64,000 bases of DNA from NCBI GenBank assembly GCA_011799875.1, contig CM022297.1:362270921-362334920 (forward strand), in the 5' to 3' direction. The notes under the pieces were generated by a model. The model was not told the DNA's origin, did not search any database, and was given only the letters and a program-made list of their open reading frames with translations. Origin of the DNA: Thinopyrum elongatum. Lineage: Eukaryota; Streptophyta; Magnoliopsida; Poales; Poaceae. Position 1 is the first letter of the stretch, and each line of letters opens with the position of its first letter. A program made the translations under genes and the position numbers. Of the stretch, positions 24,501 to 33,700 are shown piece by piece.

Positions 24501-25117
24501 AGCGACTCATTTTTAACTTTAAGATAAGATGGCTTAATAATTAATTTCCCGGTAGCACAGGCGGTGCATACAAAATCTGATGATTTGGGAAAACTTTTAA
24601 TTGGTAAATTATGACCAAAATAATTACTTATAATTTTTCTCATCATACCTATTCCAGGATGACCAAGGCGATCATGCCAAGTCTTGAATTTATCAAGATT
24701 TTGAAAAATTATTTTGTACGCAACATTAGGTACGGGTTTTATGTATGTAAAGTATAATCCGGATGAAAATGAAGGGAATTTTTCAAGAGTTTGTTCCTCA
24801 TATCCGTTGCTTTTTGTTAAAAGCAAATATTCTTTGTTATCCACCTCTATTGTTTTTAGATGGAAATTGTTAGATCGGATATCTTTGAAACTTATAAGGG
24901 TACGTGTAGATTCAGGATACAAGAGTGCATTCTGAATTACGATAGTAGTACCCATAGGGAGTGTGAATGTGGCTCTTCCTGAACCAATAATTGCTTTGTT
25001 ATTTCCAGTTATGGTCATAACATTTTCCTTTCTCTTAGTAAGAGTTTGGAAATATTTTGCTTCCCTTAAAATTGTGTTAGTGGTAGCACTATCCACTAAA
25101 CATAACTCTTCTTCCAT
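21581..25117 (-). CDS. Copia-1 pol: integrase, reverse transcriptase and RNase H (1178 aa)
   Basis: One uninterrupted frame from 25117. The N-terminus has VDSATTNTILREAKYF where copia proteases carry D-S/T-G; the glycine is replaced by alanine, so protease activity is unclear (related plant copias recalled from memory show similar variants). The integrase zinc finger is WHDRLGHPG plus CTAC. The integrase core keeps the acidic triad: the D of QGDICGPI, the D of IRMDNAAEF and the E of NGMAESLIKR. The RT has YVDDLNIIG. RNase H has GYCDAGYLS, HSEIIALFE and YEDNATCV. No stop or frameshift is seen. It makes the cDNA and inserts it. GC content is low compared with the leader ORF of the same element. 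Confidence 0.93.
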   Translation of the reverse strand: MEEELCLVDSATTNTILREAKYFQTLTKRKENVMTITGNNKAIIGSGRATFTLPMGTTIVIQNALLYPESTRTLISFKDIRSNNFHLKTIEVDNKEYLLLTKSNGYEEQTLEKFPSFSSGLYFTYIKPVPNVAYKIIFQNLDKFKTWHDRLGHPGIGMMRKIISNYFGHNLPIKSFPKSSDFVCTACATGKLIIKPSYLKVKNESLNFLERIQGDICGPIQPLSGPFRYFMVLIDASTRWSHVCLLSTHNHAFAKLIAQIIKLRANHPEHRIKTIRMDNAAEFSSRAFNDYCMALGIHLEHSVPYVHTQNGMAESLIKRVKLIARPLLQNCNLPTSCWGHAVLHAADLIQVRPTAYHETSPFQIVRGNQPSISHLRKFGCAVYVPISPPQRTSMGPHRKLGIYVGYNSPSIIKYLEPLTGDLFTARYADSIFDEDHFPALGGETNHKECQEIDWNVTGIQSLDPRTKESESEVQEIIDLQHFANNLPEAFTDHKCVAKSYIPAVNAPERVEVPNKTTQLPITNKRGRNLVTGEMASLKPPRKQRKSKSMIVNANQPQVDGHQIDVQHQEPNINVHTNYNVGISKQSDSVVMGNHTEPEEINEISINYIDSGETYNRSTTVVDTDFSSKIAETLQLDPEPKSMKECLKRSDWPKWKEAIEAELHSLNKREVFSKIIPTPHKVFPVGAKWVFVRKRNEKNEVVRYKARLVAQGFTQRPGIDYDDTYSPVMNGITFRYLISLAVQMNLPMQLMDVVTAYLYGSLDAEIYMKVPDGLKIPNPNINRNMYCVKLQKSLYGLKQSGKMWYNRLSEFLLSKGYSNNNDCPCVFIKKSSKGFCIISVYVDDLNIIGNATDITVARNHLMTEFEMKDLGRTKFCLGIQLEHFPSGILVYQPAYIQKILEKFNMDKSYPSKTPMVVRSLDMNKDPFRPRDDNEEVLGPEFPYLSAIGALMYLANCTRPDIAFAVNLLARHSAAPTKRHWTGVKNIFIYLQGTKDLGLFYRKNQDMTLIGYCDAGYLSDPHNARSQTGFVFLYGGTAISWNSTKQTLVATSTNHSEIIALFEASRECVWLRRVINHIQTSCGIGSLQSPTIIYEDNATCVAQMHMGYIKSNITKHISPKLFFPHELQKDGEINILQTKSCDNLADLFTKFLPGAAFQKCIHGIGMRRLRNLQCSGGEIS

Positions 25118-25371
25118 CGGATTGTTCCCGTTAAAATTCTATAGATAGAAAAAGAATATTTTAGAATAAATTTATTTTTATTCATATATTCATAAAATTA
25201 CATACATAATATTTATATTACAATCTCAAATATAAATTCATTACAATATTATGTCTGATTCACATAATGCAATATACATAGTCTGAAAGACTTTATTCTA
25301 CTTATTGTTATATAATATATAACGTCTTGTAGTAATTAAATAGCTAAGTGACATCAATTTGTTTATGGAGA
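25118..25371 (-). other. Copia-1 gag-pol spacer with a candidate splice acceptor
   Basis: 254 very AT-rich bases between the gag stop and the pol ATG. On minus it ends TTCTTTTTCTATCTATAG (25142-25159), a pyrimidine tract plus AG, after an AATAAAAATAAATTT polyadenylation-like stretch. The frame after the AG reads NFNGNNP and continues into the pol ATG. The nearest GT just before the gag stop does not join gag to pol in frame, so the donor is unresolved. Confidence 0.45.
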
Positions 25372-26421
25372 TTAACTGAGGTCTCCAAAAACATCTCGGG
25401 TGTAATCCACAAGCATGTCTTCATTGAGGATGAGATCGTCCTTTGGCTTGTATACTTGAATAGCGCTTTGAGAAGGACCAGCTTGAGGGTTATCTTGAAT
25501 GGCGTTGAAGTGAGCTTCAGCTTTATTTCCATGAACTTGTTTGCCTTTTCCTCCATACTTCATGTATAGATCCACAAGGTGCTTGGGAATTCGGCATTGA
25601 TTAGTACGATGATTCATGCATCCACACCTTTGACAAGTTTGAGAGTTGTCATTTTGATCATTTTTCTTGAAATGACCTTTCCCCTTAGTTTGACCGTTGG
25701 TCTTTTGACCATTGTTCTTTTTCCATATTTTGAATTTCTGGAAGTTCCTTTTACGGTTTCCAAATTTACTAGTAGAATGAGCATTAGCATGTGCTTCAGG
25801 GATAGGCATGGCACCCGTTGGGCGAGCATTGTGATTCTTCATGAGAAGTTCATCATGCTTCTCGGCCTGAAGTAATGTGTATATGAGCTCAGAATACTTT
25901 GTGTATTTCTGTTGACGATACTGCTGTTGCAATATCCTCATCGAGGGATGGAAAGTGCATAAAGTTTTCTCTATTAAGTCTGCATCTGAAACTTGTTGAT
26001 TGCAAAATCTTAGTTTGGAGTTAATTTTATGCACGACAGAATTATATGCAGCAACGGACTTAAAGTCCTGAAACCTTATAAGAGACCATTCTCTTTGGGC
26101 TTCCGACAACATTACTGCTTTTTGTTGGTCATATCTCTCCTTGAGGGAGTCCCATAAAGCTAAGGGATCCTCCTCCATCAAATATTCAGTTTTTAAATCA
26201 GGATGGAGATGGTGCCTTATGTAGTGCAATGCTGCATACTTTACCACTTGAGGTATTTCTGGAGCATTTTCGGGGGGTGCGACAATGCAAGGACCGAGGC
26301 TACGTCCACTTAAGAATATTTTCATATCCATGGCCCATGATAGATAGTTACTTCCATCTATTTGTAGTTCTTGGAATTCTTTCTTATTGATGTCAGTCAT
26401 ATTTCCTGCATGTATGATCAT
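25372..26421 (-). CDS. Copia-1 gag (about 342-349 aa)
   Basis: Capsid protein that packages the RNA. The open frame begins at 26421 (MIIHAGN), but the second ATG at 26400 (MTDINKKEFQELQIDGSNYL) fits the usual copia gag start. A UBN2-type capsid region covers roughly residues 10-190, with WAMDMKIFL and LWDSLKERYDQQK. A zinc knuckle follows (CQRCGCMNHRTNQC, C-X2-C-X4-H-X4-C) around residue 270. The frame is intact and stops at 25372-25374 without fusing to pol. Confidence 0.9.
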   Translation of the reverse strand: MIIHAGNMTDINKKEFQELQIDGSNYLSWAMDMKIFLSGRSLGPCIVAPPENAPEIPQVVKYAALHYIRHHLHPDLKTEYLMEEDPLALWDSLKERYDQQKAVMLSEAQREWSLIRFQDFKSVAAYNSVVHKINSKLRFCNQQVSDADLIEKTLCTFHPSMRILQQQYRQQKYTKYSELIYTLLQAEKHDELLMKNHNARPTGAMPIPEAHANAHSTSKFGNRKRNFQKFKIWKKNNGQKTNGQTKGKGHFKKNDQNDNSQTCQRCGCMNHRTNQCRIPKHLVDLYMKYGGKGKQVHGNKAEAHFNAIQDNPQAGPSQSAIQVYKPKDDLILNEDMLVDYTRDVFGDLS

Positions 26422-27103
26422 GCATTTGATTAATTTTACTTGATAGTAAAATTTATTTTGGTAAACAACAAATATGTTCTAGAGGAACACTTATAATTTG
26501 TAGGCCATATATGTGTATATCATCGAATTTTCATATATTTGGAAGAGCACTATGGAGGCATTAAAAATGCCTCTGAGTAATAGGCAAACTGTAATATACA
26601 GTAGAAATGCCATTACTGTGTGATTGCACAAATATAATTCAAGATAATCATATATTTTATTTGGCCTTTTTATCTCATAGTAATGAGAGAATATTGCATG
26701 AAAAAATATTTTTTAAATGCAAAATAAAATTGTTGTACCAAATAACATGTTATAATATACTAAAACAAATATCAATAAACATGTCATATTACAGATATAA
26801 ATGGATGTAAGGGCTACGATATAGATTTACAACACCATATAGATCTCCAGCTAGGAAAATATAAACTGGGAGTACGTCTAATTAGTACGTCTAATACAAA
26901 TTGGATTATATTAGTACTACACATCACGAGTGACAGGAGACGTGGCCTGTTTTGGTCCATGGCCTGTGTCGGCACCGCTTGGAGCATTCTGGTTAAAAAA
27001 AGGGGATCGACCAGAGGACAGATTAGGTACGACACCAAATGCCTCCACTCCCAAATTACCAGTGCTTGGCCCTGCTCCTCGCCAGTGCCCACGGCCGGCT
27101 CCT
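26422..27103 (-). other. Copia-1 AT-rich leader segment between ORF0 and gag
   Basis: No ORF of note is visible. On minus the last bases before gag read CATACATGCAGGAAATATG, with a splice-acceptor-like CAG just before the gag ATG. It could therefore be the 3' part of a leader intron. No donor was assigned. Confidence 0.45.
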
Positions 27104-28210
27104 TCAGCGGCGGAGCGGCCCCTCCGCAGAGGAGGAGGGGAGTTGAGGAGCGGCCTCGTGGGGGCGGAGATCCGCGACACGGCCGGTGAGGCCGAGTGCC
27201 TCGGGCGACCAAGTGCCGGCGCGGGTTCCAGCGGGGCGGACAACCATGGCTGATGCGAAGCGGCGGAGGAGCACACGGGCTTCCGGCGAGGGCGTCGGGA
27301 GTGCGGAAGGCGGCGCTGCTTCCTGGTGCTCCTCCTCCACCACTTCCAGCGCCGGGAGGTTGAGGTCGTGGCGCGCTGGGAGAGCGGGCGTCGGCGCAAC
27401 GGCCTCGATCTCCTCTGTCTTCACCTTCGGCAGGAGGTTGATGAAGAGCCTGGGCTTAAATGCGTCCAGGGGGACTGCAGCAGGCGGCGAGGAGAACTCC
27501 GGCAGTGGGTCGTAGCCCGGCGGCTTGAAGTGCTCCGGGTCCTCGTCAGATGGCGTCGGGGACGGGAGGCCCGATCCGTACCCGTAGCCTGGGCAAGAGT
27601 ACATCAGCGGCGGAGGCGGCGCTGCGAGTTCCTCATCGGAGAAGTAGCGATCTGGGTCATCGACTAGCCATCCGGCGCTTGGTCCGGCAAGCATCCACTC
27701 CATGGGCGCGTACACCGGTGGAGGAGGCGGCAGTTCCGCGGCATCCATGGTGATGTTGGAGGCAGAGGCCTCATCCTCGTACTCGTTCCCGACCTCTGCA
27801 GCGACGTTCGGCCCTGCAGCAACCCGTTCGTCGACGGCGTTTGGTGCGGCAACAACCTCTTGGGGCATTACCAGAACCTCTTCCCTGGGCGCAACCGCCC
27901 TGGTACTTGATCCTGACGCTCCAGGGGAGTTGCTGCGGTGCACCCGGCGGTGACCACAATGGAGGCGCTGGCGATGGGCATGGCGGCGAAGGAGGCCACC
28001 ACCAGGACCGTAGCGACGAAAAGGAGCACGGAATGGAGCACTGCGGCGGCGGAGGCTGCCATTCCTGTTCCGGCGACGCTGATGGTGGCGTCCGAAGTTC
28101 CGGCGACGAGCAGCGGCCAAACCGGAAGTCCGGCGAGGAAAACTGAAGCCCTGATGCTCGCTGGCCACAAAACGAGCGAATGCGAAAGTAAGGTCCGGCA
28201 GAGAATCCAT
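27104..28210 (-). CDS. Unrecognised ORF in the Copia-1 leader (ORF0, 368 aa), possibly captured host sequence
   Basis: The ATG at 28208-28210 lies about 60 bases inside the element after the 5' LTR, on the same strand as gag. The first 100 or so residues are arginine-rich and look like a frame-shifted reading of another coding frame: the adjacent frame gives a hydrophobic stretch, SAAAVLHSVLLFVATVLVVA. From about residue 130 it is acidic and proline-rich (MDAAELPPPPPVYAPMEWML, SPTPSDEDPEHFKPPGYDPL), with LFINLLPKVK and HDLNLPALEV. No retroviral domain is present. GC content is far above that of gag-pol. I do not recognise it. A transduced host gene fragment with a frame break is the best explanation; an element-specific extra ORF is the alternative. 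Confidence 0.5.
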   Translation of the reverse strand: MDSLPDLTFAFARFVASEHQGFSFPRRTSGLAAARRRNFGRHHQRRRNRNGSLRRRSAPFRAPFRRYGPGGGLLRRHAHRQRLHCGHRRVHRSNSPGASGSSTRAVAPREEVLVMPQEVVAAPNAVDERVAAGPNVAAEVGNEYEDEASASNITMDAAELPPPPPVYAPMEWMLAGPSAGWLVDDPDRYFSDEELAAPPPPLMYSCPGYGYGSGLPSPTPSDEDPEHFKPPGYDPLPEFSSPPAAVPLDAFKPRLFINLLPKVKTEEIEAVAPTPALPARHDLNLPALEVVEEEHQEAAPPSALPTPSPEARVLLRRFASAMVVRPAGTRAGTWSPEALGLTGRVADLRPHEAAPQLPSSSAEGPLRR

Positions 28211-28257
28211 CTCTTCTCACCTTTCTTTCTCTCCTGTAGCCTATTCTCCGATTCGAG

Positions 28258-28271
28258 CAGTGCTGATAACG
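28258..28271 (-). other. Copia-1 primer-binding site
   Basis: CGTTATCAGCACTG on minus directly follows ...TTTCTACA, the end of the 5' LTR. It is a variant of the TATCAG-containing primer sites of plant copia elements; the exact tRNA was not determined. Confidence 0.55.
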
Positions 28272-28540
28272 TGTAGAAAAACAGAAAGATTGAAGTGAAT
28301 AGATTGATTTCATTGATAGTGACCGCAGGTACTTATATGTCCTGAGCCGTCGTGATTACATGCCGGTTACAAGGTTCGCGTCGTTTCGGAAAGACACGAC
28401 GCCGGTTTGAAAAGACATGACGATGGTTCGCTATCTACCGCGTCTGGACAACGCCAGGATTCTAACCACCGGTTAGAATATTCTAAGAAATCTGCTAATC
28501 GCCTAATTAGCCTAATACTAATACTATTAGATTCCTAACA
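28272..28540 (-). promoter_or_regulatory. Copia-1 5' LTR with promoter
   Basis: 269 bases, identical to the 3' LTR except for three transitions (T/C, T/C and G/A). On minus it carries ACATATAAGTA near 28331-28340, a plausible TATA box, in the right direction to transcribe ORF0, gag and pol. Confidence 0.82.
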
Positions 28541-28577
28541 AAACAGACGTCCATTTGGGGCGTTAGAGTTGGCCTCA

Positions 28578-29505
28578 CACCGTGGTTTCGTCCAATCGTT
28601 GGTCGTGTTGCTGAGCGCAACAGACCGGCTCAAGGAAGCCTGCCGGGCGACCGTCGCAGGGGCTGCACCACGACAGTAGTGTCCGCTGGTCGACGGCCAC
28701 CCACCGTTCAACGCATTCAGTTTGCCGGCCGCACCGCACTGTCCATCCCGGCGAGCCGTTGGAGTCGTTGGACCTTCCCAACCCTCCTCCCGCCTGCTTT
28801 CTCAAAGATAAAAAAGAGCGCGCGAAACTTCACACGTTTCCCGCCGACGTGTGGGCCAAGAAGGTACGCGCCCCACGTGGTAGCCAGTCAGAGAGAGAGA
28901 GGGAGGGAGCCCCAAACCCCAACGTCTCGAGTCCCTCCCATGAGTGACGCGCCGGCCCCACCCAGGGACAGCGCCCCGAAAAGCAGCGGAACAAACGAAA
29001 AGTTAGAAAAGCAGGTGACTCGGCACGGTGAAAAAAGCCCACCCCATCCCCCGAAGTTTCCAGGTATTTGCGTTTCACCTTACCGCCTATGGCCAGGCCG
29101 GGCCGCGGTCCCGACCCCCATGCCGGAGAGGACAAACACAAACACGGCACGCGCGGGGCAGGGGCGGGGCCAGGCCAGGGCAGGGCACGCACCACTGACA
29201 ACGGTCCATACCACCTACAGGCTACAGCACATCCGCCGCGCGTGTCCGCCGACCCACTGACGTGCGGGGCTGGGGTCAAGGGTGGATCGGCGTGTCAGCG
29301 GGCCGGAGCGCGGCGGCGGTGGTGGACCGGACGTTAAACCCCCACCGGCACCGAGCCCCTCGCCCGCCCGCTCCCTCGCTCCCCGCTCGCTGCCGCGCCT
29401 CGGGCCGGGCACCAACACCTCAACCAACAAACTAGTATTCCTAGATCCACTCGCCCTGCCGCGCCCGCCTCGGGTCTGCTTCGCTCGCTGCTGCCGCTGC
29501 TGGCA
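28578..29505 (+). promoter_or_regulatory. Upstream region of the DUF630/DUF632 gene
   Basis: Single-copy-looking GC-rich sequence between H2 and the gene. It contains a palindromic G-box core CCACGTGG (28873-28880), a GA-repeat (about 28889-28904) and C/T-rich stretches near 29340-29400. No clear TATA box is seen close to the ATG. H2 plus Copia-1 end about 980 bases before the start codon, so everything further upstream was displaced by more than 10 kb. Confidence 0.5.
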
Positions 29506-29514
29506 ATGCGGTGA
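29506..29514 (+). promoter_or_regulatory. Minimal upstream ORF (ATG CGG TGA)
   Basis: A two-codon uORF ending 38 bases before the main ATG at 29553. It follows GGCA and is out of frame with the main ORF. If the transcript includes it, it could lower translation of the main ORF. Confidence 0.4.
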
Positions 29515-29552
29515 GGAGGAGTGGGGGCGGAGCGGAGACTGGGGACGACGAG

Positions 29553-30735
29553 ATGGGGTGCGCGCAGTCGCGGATCGAGAACGAGGAGGCGGTGGCGCGA
29601 TGCAAGGAGCGCCGCCAGTTCATGAAGGCGGCCGTCGCGGCGCGCAACGCCTTCGCCGCCGCGCACTCCGCCTACGCCTTCTCGCTGCGGGACACGGGCG
29701 CCGCGCTCTCCGAGTTCGCGCACGGGGAGGGGGTGCCGCCCCCGCCCTCGGCGGCCGCCGCGGAGCCGTCCAAGGCCGCCAGGCTCTCGGCCGGCGGGAC
29801 CGGCGCGCCCAAGTCGGGGGCCGCGGCAGCTTCCGCGGACGCGGCGGTGGAAGAGGTAATGCCGCCGCCGCCGCCCCTCGACTCGCTGCCCCCGCCCCCG
29901 CCGCCGCTGCCGGAGTTCTCGCCCTCGCCGGCGAAGATCCACCGCTCCATGAGCATGCCCATGGCGCCTAAGGCCGTGGCGAGGGGGAGGGGCCCCGCCA
30001 TGCTCCACAGCGACTCCATTAGGGAGGAGGACGATGAGGCGGACATGGAGGAGGAGGAAGACGAGGAGGACGATGCCCGTCTCGATGACCGCCGCCGGAG
30101 GCTGCGCCATCGCCAGCAGGCGCCGCCCGTCTCGCCGCCGCCTCCGGAGACGCCGGTGACCCCCCAGCCACCTCCGCCGCCTCCCCCGCCCCCGCCCCCG
30201 CCCCCGCTTGACCCCAAGACCGGAGTTGACACGTGGGATTACTTCTTCTCCATGGAAGAGGGGATGGCGTCTATTGCCACCGAGGACGAGGAGATCATCC
30301 CGGAGCCGGAGGACGAGAAGTACGTTCCTGCCTCGCCACCGCGCCCTCCCTCGTCGCCCCCTCCGCAAGCGGTTGTCCCTCCACGGGAGGAGTATGAGGA
30401 GGAGCCGCGCACGCCGGAGATGGTCACACCGCCTCCGCCTCTTCCGCCAAAGGCTCCTGGACAGTCCAGGAAGAAGAAGGGCAAGGGCAAGGGGAAGGGG
30501 AAGAATAAGTCTGTGCACCACCAGCACACCGAGTCCGCGCCGCCGGTCACGGTGGTCGGCGGCTGGGGGAAGGCGGGGAAGGCTGTCCCTGCCGAGGTGC
30601 CACGCGTAGACCTGCTGCAGGTGCTTGCGGAGATCGACGATAGGTTCTTGAAGGCGTCAGAGAGCGCTGGGGAGGTTTCCAAGGCGCTGGAGGCTAACAG
30701 GATGCATTACCATTCCAATTTCGCCGACACTAGAG
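29553..30735 (+). CDS. DUF630/DUF632 gene, exon 1
   Basis: Codes residues 1-394 plus one base. It begins at the ATG before GGGTGCGCGCAG (MGCAQS); the in-frame ATG further upstream (29511) would hide the myristoylation glycine, so it was rejected. The exon ends ...ACTAGAG before GTCAGT. It is very GC-rich, as is common for first exons of grass genes. Confidence 0.93.
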
Positions 30736-33700
30736 GTCAGTAGCTTGATTCTCCTCCCTAGTTGTAATTTTGGATGTTTTAGACTTAAGTGGTTGGCTTT
30801 GTGCTGCTTGTTGTTTGATCTTATTTTCTGATGGCGATAGTGATGTGATGGATTCTTTGATGGTGAGAGAGGTCCAAAACAGGTGCTGGTTGTGGGGTTG
30901 CTAGAGAAGTAGAATGAGCTGTCCTTGTCCACATGCCGATGCACGGGATGTTCTTGTAGCTGCTAGCAAGCTATTGGTATAAGTGTTCATTTTGAACTGG
31001 TAAAAGTGGTTCCCGGGTACAATTATTGGTTTGCATGGCATGATTGTTTGCTTTGACTATAAGTGAACAGATATATCGATAGAACGTTGCTACGCATACG
31101 ACAATTGATGTACATTTTGGTACGACATCCCAAATCGCATCGTCTACACAGGAGGCCAAATTAGCAATCGTGGCCGGATCGTACAACAAAATGTCGTATG
31201 TGAAGCACTTTTGTATCTTTATGAATCATGCTTAGGTGTCTAATGCGCGCATTGGATGACAATTCTATTTCATATGGGAATTAGCATCTAAATGCCATTC
31301 TTGGATATAACCTGTTCAATTTGAAATTTGAAGTGTTATGAATATAAATGTTGCATTTTTGGTTAGTATCAGAGGTGTATCTTACGGAAAATGTGCTGAC
31401 AGTAACAAAAATGGTATAGTGAAGAACCGCTAGAAATTGACAACAGAGGAGCCAACGAGAGTGATGTATGGGATCTGAAACTCTTTCTTGTCCAATGCTC
31501 AGGAAAGTCTTGTCTTTGTCTTGTCTTGATCTAACTTCAGTCCATATCCAGTAGACCAGCACCATCTATGTTTGAAATAATGAATACGAGGTGAAAATTG
31601 CAGATTCATTATCGTCGAAGAATCATGATAGTATGGCATTAACCATAAAAGTAAAAGTAGGAGTATAGTTATCATCTAGCTTTATGCTTAACAACTCAAA
31701 TTTATATGGACTTGCTATTTTAATCAAGGATGGTAAAAATTTATTACACATCCTGTTAGCAATTTAGCAGGCAATCATTCAGAATTAAGCACTATTGGTT
31801 TGAACTTGACATTCCAAATGCACACGTTATTATGTTAATGTTGTATATTTCCTTACGAATCAAGTTAGGTTCCCCATGTTTGATAGGCACCAGTAGGTTT
31901 GCCCTCTTTTGGGTTCAAAGAGTTGGGCAGACAGAATTTTTTCTCTTTGAGGTCCTGTTGATGCTACTCCCTCCGTTCCAGAATATAAGGTGCATCAATT
32001 TTCGTGAAAGTCAAATCATATTTACGTTTGGCGAAGATTATATAATAAAATATCAACATCTACACTACAAAATAAATAAAATATGGAAATACTTTTCATG
32101 ATGTTGATACAAATTTGGTATTGTAGATATTGATACTTTTTTCTAAAACTTGGTCAAACATGCGCAAGCTGGACTTTTGAAAAAACTAATATACCTTGTA
32201 TTTTGGAACGGAGAGAGCATTACCTTACCAATTCCGCCTTCTGTTACATTAGGAGCACAACATTGGTTCATGTTAGTTCCTTATTCCCACCTTTACATCT
32301 AAACTTACCTCAGCGAGTATATTAGAGATCCTAATCTAGCTGTTACTTATTGTATGTTTTGTTGTGAGAGGATGTCTTTGTGTATCCTCCTGTTCAATTG
32401 TTCATGCATTCCCAGGCCAAAACTATATATGTAAACAAACATGAAAATTATTAAAAGAGCTAGAGATTGTGGATACACTAGTTGGATGCTCATGTGTTGC
32501 TAAGGTAAAAAAAAATCATTTGGATTAGCCTTTTCCTCCGTGCTCGATAGTCAACAGGGCTCTGCCCCAGCCCGCATCGTGCCCTTGCTGCTACACTCAA
32601 CCAGACTTGCTGTCCTGACATACAAATTGTGTCCCATTGGACTGTGTTGGACTTACTCGAGAGCGACAAACAGAATTGGCCCGGTTGTCTGCTGCTGCCT
32701 GCAGTCTTGTACGATGGCGGTGATTGGTGGAAAGTGAGAGGCTGTGGAAGGGACATGGGGAGGGATGCCGAGGAGTTGCTGACCTTAGAATAAAGACTAG
32801 TCGAAGTTAATCGATTGGTTGGAGAGAGGTGGTTTTTGATCTGCCTCTAGGAGAGACATTCAAGCACTCTCCAGATGAGTTCACCAAAATTTTGAATGTA
32901 ATTTGACCAAAGCGATGAGAACAAAGAGGAAAAAGAACCAAAATATAGCACTACTGTCGCTAGACTAGACTAGATGGCAATGTTATGTAAGTTTCAAAAT
33001 CTTACTGTTCTTATGGTTAGTATCATGGGCCAAGCACTCGTTTCTGTAACATGCTGATTAATTCTAAAGTGCAAGTGATGAGACTAGTTAAACCATTTCA
33101 ATGTCATGCACAGAATTTCGTCAGTTGATTAGTAATAACACTATTAGCCTCGTCCAGTCTTGGTACATCATGTGCTTTTAGGTCAGAGCATCTCTAGCAG
33201 ACCCCTTAAAAGTGGTCAAACCTGTAAAAATCCGCGTTTTCAGTTCCGCGGTGTCAAAAAACGTCCCAAATAGAGCACGTAAAAGTGGTCAAACCCGTAA
33301 ACGTTTTTCAGGCCCCTGAGAATCCACCCCCATGGCCCTTTTATTTACAGATTTGGAGGCAAAACATAAGGGGGACTGAAAACCGGTCAACGCTACGTGA
33401 CAAGGAAATTCCGCCGTGCGCACACGGGCTCCGGTGACCTTTCGCCACGGAACTCGCCGGAATCTCGCCGTTTACAGCTGCTGCGGCGTCGGCCTGCGGA
33501 GTAGCTCGCAGGAGCAGCGGCGGGAGCTAGCTCCATCAAGCTACGGCGACGGAAGCTGGATCGATTCGAGGCGACGGGAGCTAGCTAGCTCCCGATCGAT
33601 TCATCAAGCTACGGCGACGGAAGCTAGGAGCTAGCTAGCTCCTGATCGATCCATCAAGCTACGGTGACAGAAGCTAGCTAGCTAGCTCGAATCGATCCAT

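Larger units (their letters stand above)
21066..28540 (-). mobile_element. Copia-1: complete Ty1/copia retrotransposon (7.48 kb)
   Basis: Two 269-base LTRs (21066-21334 and 28272-28540) are flanked by identical AAACA (21061-21065 and 28541-28545). Coding is on the minus strand with gag before pol and integrase before RT, the Ty1/copia order. The LTRs differ at three positions by eye, all transitions, about 1.1 percent. At a commonly used grass LTR rate of 1.3e-8 per site per year that gives roughly 0.4 million years (inference). It sits in the 3' part of H2. Confidence 0.93.
18397..28574 (+). mobile_element. Harbinger-like element H2 (split by Copia-1)
   Basis: The left end is GGACAACTCTAACGC at 18397; the right end is GCGTTAGAGTTGGCC ending at 28574. 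They are inverted repeats with one mismatch, flanked by TCA on both sides (18394-18396 and 28575-28577). PIF/Harbinger elements usually take TTA/TAA, so TCA is a deviant 3-bp target or a mutated one. Removing Copia-1 and one AAACA leaves about 2.7 kb holding only the ORF1 (Myb/NAM-type) gene and a 60-bp repeat array. There is no DDE transposase, so it is non-autonomous. Confidence 0.68.

Noticed and set aside
29511..29552. Upstream in-frame start for the DUF630/DUF632 protein
   Set aside because: It would add 14 residues before MGCAQS and bury the conserved myristoylation glycine.
29334..30527. 397-aa minus-strand ORF opposite exon 1 of the DUF630/DUF632 gene
   Set aside because: It is arginine- and glycine-rich low-complexity translation of the proline-rich exon on the other strand; the plus frame has clear family motifs and splice sites.
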